A stretch of DNA of 64,000 nt. Origin: Telmatactis stephensoni (Eukaryota; Cnidaria; Anthozoa; Actiniaria; Isophelliidae). Position 1 is the first letter of the stretch. Every line of letters begins with the position of its first letter. Under the pieces are notes generated by a model that was not told the origin of the DNA, did not search any database, and saw only the letters and a list, made by a program, of their open reading frames with translations. Below, piece by piece: positions 1 to 10,760 of this stretch. The DNA lies in contig JALIZF010001796.1 of NCBI GenBank assembly GCA_029948255.1, positions 41,001 to 105,000 on the forward strand, read 5' to 3'. A program made the translations under genes and the position numbers.

Positions 1-164
1 GGATTATACTTGAGATAACATTTAAATATTGTGAATTAAACTAAAAGTAAAACTTTAAAGCGACATTAATGGCATCACCCTTCTGAAGCCCAAAATTTTA
101 GGGGCGGTCTCTTTTAAACGGCTTTTCCCACTCTATATTAATTACTGTTCTATATATATTTTAT

Positions 165-425
165 ATATAGCTAATTCACTTAGCGTTGTCGCTAAAAAAT
201 GCCTAAAGCCTAAAGCTTTGAGAGCGGAATCATGAATTATTATTATTTTCACCGTGACATTATTACAATAAGAAACTCACTGTATGCTTGCAAATTCTAC
301 AACTTGGACACATATTCCTTAATTTCTTAGACAGCCTACAGCGAAGTTTGTTAGTAAACAAAAGATAGTTGAAAGTCTTAGCCTTTAGGCTTTTTCCAGC
401 GACAACGTTAATTGAAATAGCTATA
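165..425. mobile_element. Palindromic MITE with GTTGTCG-type ends
   Basis: The two ends are inverted copies. The left begins TATATAGCTAATTCAC and continues into GTTGTCGC and GCCTAAAGC. The right arm, read in reverse, starts TATATAGCTATTTCAA and also reaches GTTGTCGC and AAGCCTAAAG. There is no coding sequence. The outer motif is shared with the elements at 4942, 5430 and 58656. Confidence 0.75.
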
Positions 426-748
426 TACCTCTATACATTATTTAATATCTAGACTTTGTGTGAAATTTTACTATGGTGGCGATGCTTGTGCCGTATATTT
501 ATATTTAATGATAATTTGAGCCATCTACCCTGGCTAGCCTGTATAGGTTATTGTAGATGGCTTGCATCTAAAAGCTTGTGTAATGTCTGTATTGCAATAT
601 ATGTAAATAGTTTTTAAAAATCGTGATGCTGAATAAAATATGTATGTATGTATGAAGAGAAATATAATTTCTTGCAAGAGCTACTGAAAGACTACGGGCG
701 CCGACGTTCATTGTAACGCGTTATAATTATAATTCTATATCAACATAC
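426..748. other. MROH1 intron, possible LINE tail
   Basis: No host coding sequence is visible. A plus-strand AATAAA followed by (TATG)n at about 632-655 resembles the 3' tail of the LINE fragment at 51536-51761, so a 5'-truncated LINE tail may end here. Confidence 0.4.
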
Positions 749-914
749 AGCACATGGTTGTAAGGTCGCAATACGTAGAATTTCCTTCTTGCTTTTAGGG
801 TTTGGTTTCTCGTTGTACGGTAGACTTCGTGTCAGTAAGTCTTGTAAGTACTCCAATATACTGAGCGCAAGACCAGGTTCACCCGCTAGAGTTTTCCATA
901 TATCAACCACGTGT
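749..914 (-). CDS. MROH1: MROH1 exon 25 of window
   Basis: This 166-nt exon completes the codon from exon 24 and reads HVVDIWKTLAGEPGLALSIL and TRSLPYNEK, ending in phase 0 at donor gtatgt. Its acceptor (tgtttcag) lies about 22 nt from a long TTGA/TCGA microsatellite. The next exon is outside the window. Confidence 0.88.
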
Positions 915-935
915 CTGAAACATGGAAGAACAGCT

Positions 936-1086
<151 letters not shown>

Positions 1087-1201
1087 CAAGCTCGTTGCAT
1101 AAGCATTTCCTATATCCGTATCTATGTCTTACTCGTCGTACTGTCTTATCATTTTCATCTATGTGGAAGTTGTAGAAACATTTACTATATGAGTGTCTTA
1201 C

Positions 1202-1356
1202 TCGTCAAGCGGAAGAGAGAATTCCAAAATAGCCGTCAAGACCGGTGCGAGGTGATGTGATGCTAACGTTCTCATGACACGCAACGTTCCCGTACGTGTT
1301 TGCAGATGAGCTATTAACCATAGTTTATCATGAATAAGCATTACCAATTGACCAAC
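1202..1356 (-). CDS. MROH1: MROH1 exon 24 of window
   Basis: This 155-nt exon starts in phase 0 and leaves two bases over. It contains VMRTLASHHLAPVLTAILEF and SLPLDE, matching the LLATQH...PLPLD part of MROH1. The acceptor is gttacag and the donor gtaaga. Confidence 0.87.
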
Positions 1357-1600
1357 CTGTAACACAGACAATTATTAAATAAACAGTTGAGACTGATCGA
1401 TGATTGACAACACAACAAAACTGTTTTCGAAAAGAAAAAACAATAACAAAACCATAAAACGACAAACTGTCAGTAGCCAACCAAATATGGCGAGTAGATT
1501 TTAACGAAAAACAACCATCTTCACTGACAAGTCACACACATAATGAAGATATGCAAAGAAAGATGAAGATATGCATCAACACTTAAGTACTTCTGCGCTT

Positions 1601-1748
1601 ACGCAAGACATTCTGAAGATACGCACCAAGACATTCTGAAGATACGCACCAAGACATTCTGAAGATACGCACCAAGACATTCTGAAGATACGCACCAACA
1701 CATTCTGAAGATACGCACCAACACATTCTGAAGATACGCACCAACACA
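1601..1748. repeat. 24-bp minisatellite, about six copies
   Basis: Tandem units of ACATTCTGAAGATACGCACC plus four variable bases. It starts about 50 nt inside the intron after the exon 23 donor. Long open frames on the minus strand here are products of the repeat. Confidence 0.92.
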
Positions 1749-1798
1749 TAAGGACTTGGGAGCAAAACATGTAACGGAACCACAGAGTGTGCTCTCAC

Positions 1799-1951
1799 CT
1801 CTTTCCGTAATTCTTGTCCACGTATTCTGATAATACTATTCAGGACTACGCATGCGCCGCTAGAACTGTGGGACTGGCAGTCTGTCAAACCATCCATTAA
1901 AGTAAACACGAAACCTGATAGGACGTCACTTAGCAACTTTTTGGCAATGAC
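1799..1951 (-). CDS. MROH1: MROH1 exon 23 of window
   Basis: This 51-codon exon has phase 0 at both ends. It begins VIAKKLLSDVLSGFVFTLMD, equivalent to the IIAKRLPPDQLISLLLTMF region of MROH1. The acceptor is tttgcag and the donor gtgaga. A 24-bp minisatellite starts about 50 nt past the donor. Confidence 0.92.
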
Positions 1952-2117
1952 CTGCAAAACCACAGGAATTCCGTTCATCATAGATTACTGACCAGGGTTT
2001 TCGTTCGGCTGCACGCAGGCTACGATTACTACATCATCACAAATAAACTAGCGTTGGGTGATGCAAAGGGGGAAGGTGGGGAGGGGGGGGGGGAATCTCA
2101 AACTTTTCTTGATATAC

Positions 2118-2230
2118 CTTAGACAAATCACTAGCAACACTAAACAAGATGTTTGGGTCTTCTTCTGAGGCTCGTTCTTTTAGTGTTGATAATGCGTCAA
2201 TGAGATCATCTTTACTGTCAATAGAGTACC
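2118..2230 (-). CDS. MROH1: MROH1 exon 22 of window
   Basis: This 113-nt exon completes the codon from exon 21 and reads ASEEDPNILFSVASDLSK, ending in phase 0 at donor gtatat. A compound tetranucleotide microsatellite (2269-2348) lies about 40 nt upstream of its acceptor. Confidence 0.88.
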
Positions 2231-2265
2231 CTAAAAAGACATGGCAGTATTTATATGAGATGTAA

Positions 2266-2268
<3 letters not shown>

Positions 2269-2310
<42 letters not shown>

Positions 2311-2348
2311 GGCAGCCAGGCAGGCAGGCAGGCAGACAGGCAGGCGGG
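2269..2348. repeat. Compound (AATC)n-(GGCA)n microsatellite
   Basis: Tetranucleotide repeats AATC followed by GGCA/GACA. It lies upstream of the exon 22 acceptor. Confidence 0.93.
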
Positions 2349-2372
2349 AGTAAGTGGTGGATAACTGTTGAT

Positions 2373-2666
2373 TTATGCCTTTTTTGAAAATAGAGAGAGA
2401 GAGTGACTCGTTCTTGTCTCGTATTGAAGGCTACTGCACAAAGCTGGCCCGTTGTAGCTTATGCTACGCTTTAGGTAGTCAGTGCTGGGCTTAGGGAGAA
2501 CGAGTTTGTCAGTTTCTCTGTCTCTAAGTTCATAGCAGGATTCAGCAGGTCTCATGAGCTCTTGTAGGTACTGAGGTACTAGTTTGCGAGCTGCTTTAAA
2601 CACAGTATTTAGGCGAGCCAAAATACAAGTTGACGGGTACGAGTAAAATATCCAGCCATACTCCAC
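2373..2666 (-). pseudogene. LINE 3' coding fragment (CR1/L2-like)
   Basis: The minus-strand frame reads YELRDRETDKLVLPKPSTDY and SISYNGPAL, the typical C-terminal end of a CR1/L2/Jockey-type LINE protein downstream of its RT thumb. Only this end is present, so it is a 5'-truncated dead copy. Confidence 0.75.
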
Positions 2667-3662
2667 ACAAATACTGTCTAATATGTTATTTATTATCCAA
2701 CGGATCTTGGTTTTAGCGCAAAGGGAGCATTTTCCAAAACCTTTTTATTGTCGCGTGACGTCGCGTTACTCAACGTGACCAGCAGGACGATTTTTGATTG
2801 GCTAATACGCACAAACTGGTTAAACGAGTTTTCTGACAGTTGTAGTCACGTTCTGTCATCTAGTCGAATTTTCATCTTAATTGGCGTCTGTTTTCTGTTA
2901 AAATTTGTTGCCCATAAGGCAAACTACGTCTTTTGGAAAACTGAAACTACAAACTGCTCTTGACTAAATGAAGTATGAAGAAAATTTGCGACCTTTGAAA
3001 GCCGTTTTCATCAAAACAAGTGCCAGTTGAAAGTCTCAAGTCAAGTTCATGGGAAAAAAGGAGTTCATTCTGTAGCTTTTGATAACTACAAGTAACTTTG
3101 GACAGACCATGGCAAGTAATTGGACTGAAATAAAGACTAGTTCAAAGGAATTTACCGTATTCAAGGTTGAACTTACAGCCATTTGAGTGCTGCTTTGTAC
3201 GGGACCATCATAATTCATCCATATGAGAGAAAAAGAGCAAGTTTAGTTAGCGGAATAGATTTGTGTTTCATACCTAAGGGGTTTTTCAAAAACCAGTGGT
3301 CAATAAAATATAGGTATGTTCAGTTTAATTGATAAACGAGAGCTATTTTTCAGAGTTTTTGTTTTCATTGATTTGTGTTTTAAAGTTTGTAGCTCAAAAA
3401 AACGCATAGCTTCCAAAAACCGATGAAAATATGTAGCCAGCAATGAGTTTATTAACTTTATGAAATTATTTCATTCAAGAACTATTTTAGAGCTTACCAA
3501 CTTTGATAATATTCGAGGAAATTAAATCAAAACTTTCACGCTTTAAACGCTCAAACCTGTCAAACCAGAGGAGATATTTTACTCGTTCCAGTCCTACTCA
3601 CGCGATATTTTTACTCGTCTATGATGAGTCGGATAATAAAAACGCCAACACTGCACATTTAC
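2667..3662. other. MROH1 intron without recognisable features
   Basis: I see neither coding potential nor a clear repeat here. Short open frames are not supported by homology. Confidence 0.5.
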
Positions 3663-3798
3663 CTTGATACCAGAGGGATATTCTTAAAATATTTTGTACG
3701 CATTCAATTGCAGTTTGTCTGATGGAAATCAGTGGATCAGTACAACGAGGTACAATTCTGGCAACGATGAGACCAACTTCAAATGTCGTGTTTGGTTT
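3663..3798 (-). CDS. MROH1: MROH1 exon 21 of window
   Basis: This 136-nt exon starts in phase 0 and leaves one base over. It contains GLIVARIVPRCTDPLISIRQ, a hallmark segment of MROH1. The acceptor is tcttcag and the donor gtaaat. Confidence 0.92.
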
Positions 3799-3895
3799 CT
3801 GAAGAAAAAATAAAAGTGAAAAACACTTCAAGAACGTAAGGCCTGCACACATGACCCAACATTTCCTGGTTTAGGATAGAGTTCTACTTCTTACG

Positions 3896-3988
3896 ATTAA
3901 TTGTCCACAGTACACTAGTAGTCGATTGAAATAATTGTCCACAGTACACTAGTAGTCGATTGAAATAATTGTCCACAGTACACTAGTA
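3896..3988. repeat. 37-bp tandem repeat, three copies
   Basis: The unit containing TTGTCCACAGTACACTAG followed by TAGTCGATTGAAATAA is repeated, the third copy diverging after CTAGTAGT. It lies in the intron between exons 21 and 20. Confidence 0.9.
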
Positions 3989-4108
3989 GTAGGTAGACTG
4001 TTGTGAGACAGGAGTGGACACACGGTGCAACTATGTTGCTCGCAATGTTCCAGGAAATGTTGCATCGTGTGTCCAGGCCTTCAGTGTCCTGTAAGTAAAA
4101 CTACGTAC

Positions 4109-4225
4109 CCCAACAACGTTGTTAGTTATTCCTTGTTTTAAGACTTCAACAAGTTGATGAATACAATTAACTGCACGTTGTCTCTCGTGGTCATGTTGTG
4201 AATGTAACCATGGTGACTCCAGATG
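4109..4225 (-). CDS. MROH1: MROH1 exon 20 of window
   Basis: This 39-codon exon has phase 0 at both ends. It begins HLESPWLHSQHDHERQR, equivalent to the HLSPWI...HERAR stretch of MROH1. The donor is gtacgt and the acceptor gatag. The intron joining it to exon 19 is 11.4 kb and holds the nested element stack. Confidence 0.9.
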
Positions 4226-4574
4226 CTATCAAGAATAAACCAATGTCTGTTATATAATGGTAATCTTGTAGCCCTCGGTGGAATTATTTGTGTTAGTATC
4301 TATAGCCTTTAATGCTGCCTTCGTGACGCATAAAACAGTCCTAACCGCTTGCGGCGTAAAATTTGGTCATCATATAGTCGCTACGATCGCTGGAACTACA
4401 CTAGCTAGCGACCGCAGCAACGGTGATCTCGCAGAGATTTCAGTGTTCTCGAAGCTTTTTCATACAATCGCTCGTTACGATCGTTGAACACATTTTTTAG
4501 TGATTATATGGAAACCAAGCTTTACTAAATGACTTTTTGCATTACTAGACATTTACAGCGTTACAACCAAAGGA

Positions 4575-4745
4575 GCAAGGATGGCACAGTTGGTTAGTGC
4601 GCGGCCTTCGGTGCAAGGGGTCAGGAGTTCGACTCCCAGTGACCTCACATCCTTGTTTCGACTTCTTCCCTTTCCGTCGGCTTCCTGAAAGATTAGCTCA
4701 GCTAAAGGAACTACCGATGTTAAGCAAGGTTCTTTTTTCCCCTTA
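4575..4745 (+). mobile_element. tRNA-derived SINE
   Basis: The head contains a pol III A box (TGGCACAGTTGG) and B box (AGTTCGACTCC) at tRNA spacing, with GGATG near the start pairing with CATCC near 4650. An unrelated body ending in a T-rich tract follows. It is read as a SINE because the cloverleaf is imperfect and a truncated copy of the junction occurs inverted at 22566-22596. Confidence 0.75.
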
Positions 4746-4756
4746 GTTTGTAGCTA

Positions 4757-4848
4757 TAAGTAATGTACAAGAACGAGAGAGCGTGTTATAGCGGTGGATA
4801 ACCGTTAAGACCCGATATAACACGCTCTCGAGTTCTTTATATTACTTA
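4757..4848. mobile_element. 92-bp hairpin element
   Basis: Nearly perfect inverted arms (TAAGTAAT..., GAGAGCGTGTTATA) with a short centre around 4792-4815. It lies directly after the SINE. There is no coding capacity. Confidence 0.75.
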
Positions 4849-4941
4849 TTTTCACATTGGTTCGGTTTTCTTTGTTCTTCGCAGTTAAATATATGGCATA
4901 ACCCCTGCTAGAACAAACAGCTAATTTCAATGCAAGGGGAA

Positions 4942-5238
4942 TATATAGTCAATTGAAACGTTGTCGGGTCTAAAAACATGGAACATAGAAGCTGAGACCG
5001 CAATGGTGCTTGGGATGTCAACAATAATGTTCTGATTCATTCATTTAAGCTTTGCCTTCGATGCAAAATGCCAAAAGCGTGTTCAAGACCTGGGTTGGCG
5101 GGCCGTTTGGCTTCGATTTTTTATCGGTTGCAGCTTAAATGAATAAATTAGAATATAATTATTGAAATCCCATACACCATTTCGGTCTCAGCTTCTATCT
5201 TTTTAGACCCGACAACGTTTCTTCAGTTGACTATATAT
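4942..5238. mobile_element. Palindromic MITE with GTTGTCG-type ends
   Basis: Inverted arms start TATATAGTCAATTGAA, pass ACGTTGTCGGGTCTAAA and GAAGCTGAGACCG, and close with the mirror image ending ACTATATA. The centre is non-coding. It shares the outer end but not the inner arms with the elements at 165, 5430 and 58656. Confidence 0.85.
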
Positions 5239-5281
5239 ACAAAATACAGTATATATATACTGTATAGTAGAGTATATACTA

Positions 5282-5423
5282 GAGCGATAACACTAAAACC
5301 ATGAAACAAGTACTAACTAAAATGTACAAACAGTTCCAATGAAACAATAGAATACAAAGGGTTTTGCTACTATTTGTCTCTATTTAGTTACTAAGTTATT
5401 TCACGGTTTAAGTGTTATTGCTC
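5282..5423. mobile_element. MITE, TAGAGYGAT family, copy 1
   Basis: Terminal inverted repeats GAGCGATAACACT...AGTGTTATTGCTC are flanked by TA on both sides. The interior contains AAACAATAG, shared with copies at 13578 and 15794. TA flanks suggest a Tc1/mariner-type mobiliser. Confidence 0.8.
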
Positions 5424-5429
5424 TATATA

Positions 5430-5707
5430 CACCTATTTCAAAAAAGGTTGTCGTATGAGAGGTCTCAAGCCTACGCGACTAGACCGAAAAGGAGTATGGG
5501 TAGTAGCAAAACTTTACTTTATTTTCCGCTTTTGTATTGACTTTAGCATCAGTAAGTGAAGTTCTTAAGTGTATAAGGTCAGAGCAAGCTGAATTTCAGT
5601 AATTATGTGGGATTTCTGTAGTTTTATAGCTTTAGAAACTTCTTCCCATACTCCCTTTCGGGTGAGTCGCGTAGGCTTGATACCGACAATGTTTATTGAA
5701 ATAGGTG
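5430..5707. mobile_element. Palindromic MITE, CACCTATTTCA type
   Basis: Left end CACCTATTTCAAAAAAGG with GTTGTCG; right end mirrors it (TGAAATAGGTG), flanked by TA. The inner arms are palindromic: AAGCCTACGCGACT on the left and its counterpart around 5670. It lies seven bases from copy 1 of the TAGAGYGAT family. Confidence 0.85.
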
Positions 5708-5718
5708 TATACAATATA

Positions 5719-6035
5719 CTAGCTATTTCTAATAGAAAGTGAAGTGCTGCGAGCAGAAAACAGCTGGTGTATCCACGTTAGCAGAACTGTTCCCCTAAAA
5801 CTTACGAAAGTACACCGCTTTGTCTGATATATCAAATGTTTCTTGTCTATCTCCTGTGCGTTGTGTGACGAACACTGCTAGTTGACCTTCAATATTGAAG
5901 ACCATTGAACTACAAGGATCAGTGTCGGACACACACAGTTCAAAATAATTAGCACTTTGAGTAAAGCAATTTTTCAAACAATCTCAAACGGCTAGCGTTG
6001 GTAATGATTATAAACTAACTGATTTTAAAAAGCTA
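5719..6035. repeat. Dispersed repeat R-A, copy 1
   Basis: This segment recurs inverted at 24660-25126 with about 85-90% identity by eye (for example TGTGTCCGACACTGA and CTGCGAGCAGAAAA). The other copy has an extra ~170 bp inside. The open frame on the minus strand is not conserved between copies, so I call it non-coding. Confidence 0.75.
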
Positions 6036-6544
6036 GTTTATTTAGGAAAAGATGTCAATTGCTGATCGTATGTATCGCGTGTTTGTCTAGTGACATCCTT
6101 GAATCGACTCTCGATACGGTATGGACTTGAACCGCTGATCGTATGTATCGCATGTTCGTCTAGTGACATCCACAGATTACACTGTGTTCCGAATAGGAGG
6201 CTACTCGCTTCGCTCGCAGCAATCAGTATGCAAGGGAAATATTGCATAGTGCACTCGTATGGTTTACTGCGCATGTTTCTGCATTCAACAACATATATAT
6301 ATCACATAGCCCCTCGCTTCAGGCCGATAACCCTCACTTATCAAAGTTGTCAATTATCATATTGGACCGGAATTTTCCAAGTTTGACTATTTTTGGCTTA
6401 GAAAATCCAAGTTAAAGTTTATGCAAATGAACAAAAACCTTTATCCGATATAAAGATATCTCTACGTTACGGTATAGTGATTTCCATTGTGTTTTCTAAT
6501 CGGAAATATCTGGAAATATGAATGAGTTTGATAATTAGTTTAAA
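6036..6544. other. Intron segment, small internal duplication
   Basis: It contains a short direct duplication: GCTGATCGTATGTATCGC with GTCTAGTGACATCC occurs at about 6061 and 6135. Otherwise nothing recognised. Confidence 0.5.
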
Positions 6545-6660
6545 TACCTGTGAAACGGAGCAGTGATGGAAAGAGGGGGGTAAAATGAGCGCACCGTCAG
6601 CCTCAAGTTTATTAGTCAATTTGTGAATATTACGAGCTACCAACGTAAAATAAGGACTTT
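6545..6660. repeat. Dispersed repeat R-B, copy 1
   Basis: It matches 22425-22542 in inverted orientation, including AAATGAGC and ACTTGAGGC/TATTAGTCAATTTGTGA blocks. It abuts the minisatellite. Confidence 0.7.
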
Positions 6661-6675
6661 TTTCCTTTATCTGTA

Positions 6676-7146
6676 TATGTTGTTACTAGCCATTTACTAC
6701 GTTACTAAGCACATGTTGTTACTAGCCATTTACTACGTTACTAAGCACATGTTGTTACTAGCCATTTACTACGTTACTAAGCACATGTTGTTACTAGCCA
6801 TTTACTACGTTACTAAGCACATGTTGTTACTAGCCATTTACTACGTTACTAAGCACATGTTGTTACTAGCCTTTACTACATTACTAAGCACATGTTGTTA
6901 CTAGCCATTTACTACGTTACTAACCACATGTTGTTACTAGCCATTTACTACGTTACTAAGCACATGTTGTTACTAGCCATTTACTACGTTACTAACCACA
7001 TGTTGTTACTAGCCATTTACTACGTTACTAAGCACATGTTGTTACTAGCCATTTACTACGTTACTAAGCACATGTTGTTACTAGCCTTTACTACATTACT
7101 AAGCACATGTTGTTACTAGCCATTTACTGCATTATTAACCACATGT
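6676..7146. repeat. 36-bp minisatellite, left part
   Basis: About 13 units of a 36-bp repeat containing ATGTTGTTACTAGCC and ATTTACTACGTTACTA. It is separated from the right part (13547-15575) by an inserted LINE. The open frame over it is an in-frame artefact of the 36-bp period. Confidence 0.95.
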
Positions 7147-7927
7147 TCTTAATAATTAACTTTATTTATCCACGGTAATTGTCTCAACATAGTTGGTTTT
7201 CAGGCAAGCCGTGCTAAAAACTAATTTACAAAGATTACAAATAATAAAATCTAATTAATGATTGATAAATAATGTCTCTAAAACTAAAGATAAGAAATAA
7301 TAACAACATGCAATAATCTACTGAAGTTTTTTCTTAAAAGACAACAAAGACTGGGACTCTTTTACTTCTCGTGATAAAGTATTCCAATTTTTTGCTCCAC
7401 TGTAGGAGAAAGCGCGTTTACCAAGATTAGACTTAGGAGCCGGTAGAATAAGATTAATATCAGCATTTCGTAGATTATAGCTATTGTGCTCGCTAACATA
7501 GGAGAATAATTCTCTTAAACAATCAGGCCCAAGGCCATTAAGTATCTTAAACATTATAACTGATTTTGAGTTAGATCTCCTTTTGTCGAGTGTTACCCAC
7601 TGTAATTCTTTTCTAATATCTCGAGAACGAACACTATAATCTGACTTTGTTATGATTCGGCCAGCTCTATTTTGTAGTTTTTGTAGTTTATCTTGTAACC
7701 CCTTATTACAATCCCCCCAAAAGGTGCTGCAATAATCAAGATATGGTTCAATTAATGAGTGATATAAGCATATCAATGTAGCCCTGTCGTCAATATATTG
7801 TCTAGTCCGATATAGCATTTTGAGTCCAGTTGATACTTTACTAATAACATGATCAATATGGTTCTTGAAGTTAAGATTCTCAGTTTAAAATTCCGAACTC
7901 GTTCAATTGGTGTATCACGAAAAACGA
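7147..7927 (-). mobile_element. Non-LTR element, 3' half (interrupted copy)
   Basis: This is the downstream part of a minus-strand LINE whose upstream part lies at 13219-13546. The frame at 7318-7818 reads LIEPYLDYCSTFWG, RAGRIIT and AFSYSGAKNWNTL, the thumb and C-terminal region of a CR1/L2/Jockey-group RT protein, followed by an AT-rich 3' UTR. A small deletion or shift near 7880 breaks the frame. The 5-kb element at 7928-13218 splits the copy. Confidence 0.85.
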
Positions 7928-8071
7928 TTTTTTTCGCGGTTTGCAAATGAGCGAAAAAAGATGCTCTCGACGGAATGTATTACCAAGGGAATGGTAGCGA
8001 GTATTTGAGGAGTCAATTAGGAGTTGTTTATCCTCTTGGTGTTCGCTTCTTGTAGCCGTACGACCACACTT
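7928..8071. repeat. Split direct repeat A1
   Basis: Its 144 bp are nearly identical to A2. It begins with TTTTTTCGCGG and includes a potential hairpin in which CTTTTTTCGC-like sequence pairs with GCGAAAAAAG. Confidence 0.9.
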
Positions 8072-8094
8072 AGTTTCGCGTGTAGTCTGATTCC

Positions 8095-8781
8095 TTGTAT
8101 TCCATGGAAAGTTCTAGCAGAGGTAGTTCTGTTTCTGTTTCGCCAGAGGTTCAAACTCTTTTGGAAGCCCAGAAGGAGAGCATCTTGGCTGTCGTGAATA
8201 CTCAAATTGCTGGCTTAAAGTCGTCGTTATTAGAACAACAAGCCGACTTGGCCCATCAAGTTGCAACTGAAGCAGGAGAGTCGTACACGTTCAAAAAGAA
8301 AGGCAACCAAGAACAACACAAGTTCAACAAGAAAGTTCTCAAAGCTAATTCTCAAGCCCTTCGCGCCTTGGAGAGTGGCAATGTGGCAAGAGCTCGAGAT
8401 CAACTCAATGAAGGTATCGTTCTTTTAAACAATCGCCAAAAAATAGTTAAATTGGCTGATAAATCTGAGTTTGGGTGGGCTAAAAATGAGTCGGAGGCGA
8501 AGAAAATCAAAAAAGCCGAAAAGCGGACAGGCGCTCGTATTAAAGCTCTCCAAGATAAGAAAAAGAAATCTTCCAGCAAATCTTCTAGTCAGCCCACTCA
8601 ATCTAGTTCTACTAGTCACGCTGTCAACAATGCTCCAAGCCCTTATTTTCGTCCCCAAATCGGGCGGTTTTTTGGGTCTTCCTCTAGAAGTTTGTACGAC
8701 ATGTGCTTTCGATGTGGACGACGCGGTCACTGGGCCGAATCCTGCCCAAGAAACAAACCCTCTTCCACTTCAACTAAATGA
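8095..8781 (+). CDS. Gag-like protein of the YR retrotransposon
   Basis: A 228-residue frame; the first methionine at 8095 is followed by another at 8104. The protein is Gln/Lys/Ser-rich with a helical N-terminal half and a C-terminal zinc knuckle CFRCGRRGHWAESCP (CX2CX4HX4C) typical of retrotransposon nucleocapsids. Its end overlaps the start of the RT frame, which is in the +1 frame relative to it, so RT is probably made by frameshifting or re-initiation. The frame is intact. It would bind the element RNA. No homology beyond the knuckle is recognised. Confidence 0.8.
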   Translation: MYSMESSSRGSSVSVSPEVQTLLEAQKESILAVVNTQIAGLKSSLLEQQADLAHQVATEAGESYTFKKKGNQEQHKFNKKVLKANSQALRALESGNVARARDQLNEGIVLLNNRQKIVKLADKSEFGWAKNESEAKKIKKAEKRTGARIKALQDKKKKSSSKSSSQPTQSSSTSHAVNNAPSPYFRPQIGRFFGSSSRSLYDMCFRCGRRGHWAESCPRNKPSSTSTK

Positions 8782-8782
8782 G

Positions 8783-10510
8783 ACTTTTGAATTTGAACAA
8801 TCTTCGAGCTGTGCTTTTGTTCAAGGCAAATTGCGTTCTCATGTGAATTTTTGGCGTAGTATTGGATGTTCAGACTTTGTTTTAGACATTATCAAGAATG
8901 GTTACAAAATATTATTTAAAGATTCCCCCCGTCCCTATTCTATTGACAATCGTTCTTCTGCTCGTTCTCATCGTGAATTTGTCAATGAAGCTATCGACGA
9001 ACTTTTACAACGTGAGTGTATTCGTGAAGTTTGTATTCATCCGGAATTTTGCAATCCTCTCCACGTTGCTGTCCAGTCTAGCGGCAAACTTCGCCTGATT
9101 TTGGACTTATCTCACCTGAACCAGTTCATTTTAAAAAAGTCCGTCAAATATGAAGATTTAAGAACAGTGTTGCAGTTATTTCATCAGGGAGCTTTTGTTT
9201 TTTGTTTTGATCTGTCATCCGCCTATCACCACATTGATATTTGTGAAGAACATCGAAAATTCTTAGCCTTCAAGTGGTCCACGGACGATGGTCGCGTTCG
9301 ATATTTCGAGTTCAAAGTGTTGGCTTTTGGCCTTACGTCCGCTCCGTACGTATTCACTAAAGTTATGAGACAATTGGTAAAATTTTGGAGAAGTCAAGGT
9401 TTTCTGACTTTACTTTATTTAGACGATGGCATAGGAGGATCGTATAATTTCAAAGAGGCCCAAATTCTGAGTTGTTCAATTCGCCAAGATCTCACGTCAT
9501 CAGGTTTCACCATAAACGAGCAAAAGTCGAATTGGGTCCCTTGCCAAAAAGTGATTTTTCTTGGCACGATTTTGGATTTTGGTCGTGGTTTTGTCAGCAT
9601 TCCCGAACGTCGAATCAACAAATTGAAAGATTCGCTCGAATCGTACCTCGCCGAAAGTGTTTTGGAAGTCCGCAAGCTAGCGTCCGTCACTGGTCAAATT
9701 ATTTCTATGTCTATCGCTGTGGGTAATGTTACTCGCTCAATGACGCGTAACTGTTATGCTTTCATCGATCAGAGATCGTCTTGGGATGATTGTTTTGTCA
9801 TTTCCCCCGAGATTCGCCAGGAACTTTGTTTTTGGTTGAATAATATTGACTCGATTAACGGTCAAGCCATGATTCCCAAATCGAGCGCAGTAGGTCTAGT
9901 GTATTCCGATGCGAGCAACAGTGGTTTTGGCGGTTACATGGTGTCCTGCGGCAAGGAGTGCGTTGCCGGTTCGTGGTCCGAAGGGGAATTGAATTCCAGT
10001 TCGACCCTGAAAGAGATTTTAGCGGTCAAGTACGTTCTTCTGTCTCTGGTGCACAAACTGTCGGGGTTTTGCGTGAAATGGTTTACGGATAATCAGAACG
10101 TACCGAGAATTATGTCTTGCGGAAGTTCCAAAAGTCATCTTCAATGCGAAGCTGTGAGCATTTTTCAAATTTGCTGCAAGCATCAAATTTCTATCGAAAT
10201 GGAATGGATTCCTCGTAGTTTAAACGAGAAAGCCGATTTTCTGAGTCGAATTTACGATGCGGACGACTGGGGTCTGTCGTCTTCAACGTTCGAGCAAATC
10301 GATCGGATTTGGGGTCCGCACACAATTGACCGATTTGCCAATCACATCAACCACAAACTCAGTCGATTCAACTCTCGCTTTTGGAACCCAGGAACCGAAG
10401 CTATCGACGCGTTTGTTTTAGACTGGCGTGAAGAAAATAACTACGTGTATCCTCCGATCTGCTTAATTGCTCGCGTTTTGTTGCACATGAAGAACTGTTT
10501 GCGTTGGTTC
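8783..10510 (+). pseudogene. Reverse transcriptase-RNase H of the YR retrotransposon
   Basis: The open frame starts formally at 8471 but conserved sequence begins just after the gag stop. RT motifs appear in order: LRLILDLSHLN, FCFDLSSAYHHI, FGLTSAPYVFTK and the catalytic LYLDDGIG near 9420. The RNase H domain follows with YSDASNSGFGGY near 9900, E in STLKEILAVKY and TDNQ. Order and motif wording fit DIRS/Ngaro enzymes. Near 10505 the frame shifts: the family tail (PEWVCAPFWP, LALRVDF) continues in the next frame at 10512-10727. The original frame runs on to 10843 into B1 without homology. The enzyme would reverse-transcribe the element RNA into the circular intermediate used by YR elements. 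Confidence 0.85.
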
Positions 10511-10511
10511 A

Positions 10512-10727
10512 TTGATCGTGCCCGAGTGGGTGTGCGCTCCTTTTTGGCCGATGATCACGTGCGACGGTGTGCATTTTCGAGAGTTTGTTTGCAGTTGGAT
10601 GTACCTACCCACCAGCAAGGAATCGTTCGTTGGCGGTCTGTGCAACAGCATCTTTGGCAACGAAGATCTCCATTTCAACATGTTGGCGTTAAGAGTGGAT
10701 TTTGTACGTGCCAACAATTGTTTTTGT
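10512..10727 (+). pseudogene. Shifted C-terminal end of the RT-RNase H protein
   Basis: This frame reads IVPEWVCAPFWPMI and NMLALRVDF, the conserved C-terminal block of DIRS/Ngaro pol proteins. It is out of frame with the RT upstream, which marks a frameshift mutation. Confidence 0.7.
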
Positions 10728-10760
10728 TTGTGCGTTCGCGTGCTTTCTTTGTATTCTTGG

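Noticed and set aside
4579..4652. Functional tRNA gene
   Set aside because: A and B boxes are present, but anticodon arm and T arm pairing are weak and a SINE body follows.
5795..5977. 60-codon minus-strand frame with TDPCSSMVFNIEGQ
   Set aside because: It lies in dispersed repeat R-A, and the other copy at 24.9-25.1 kb does not preserve the frame.
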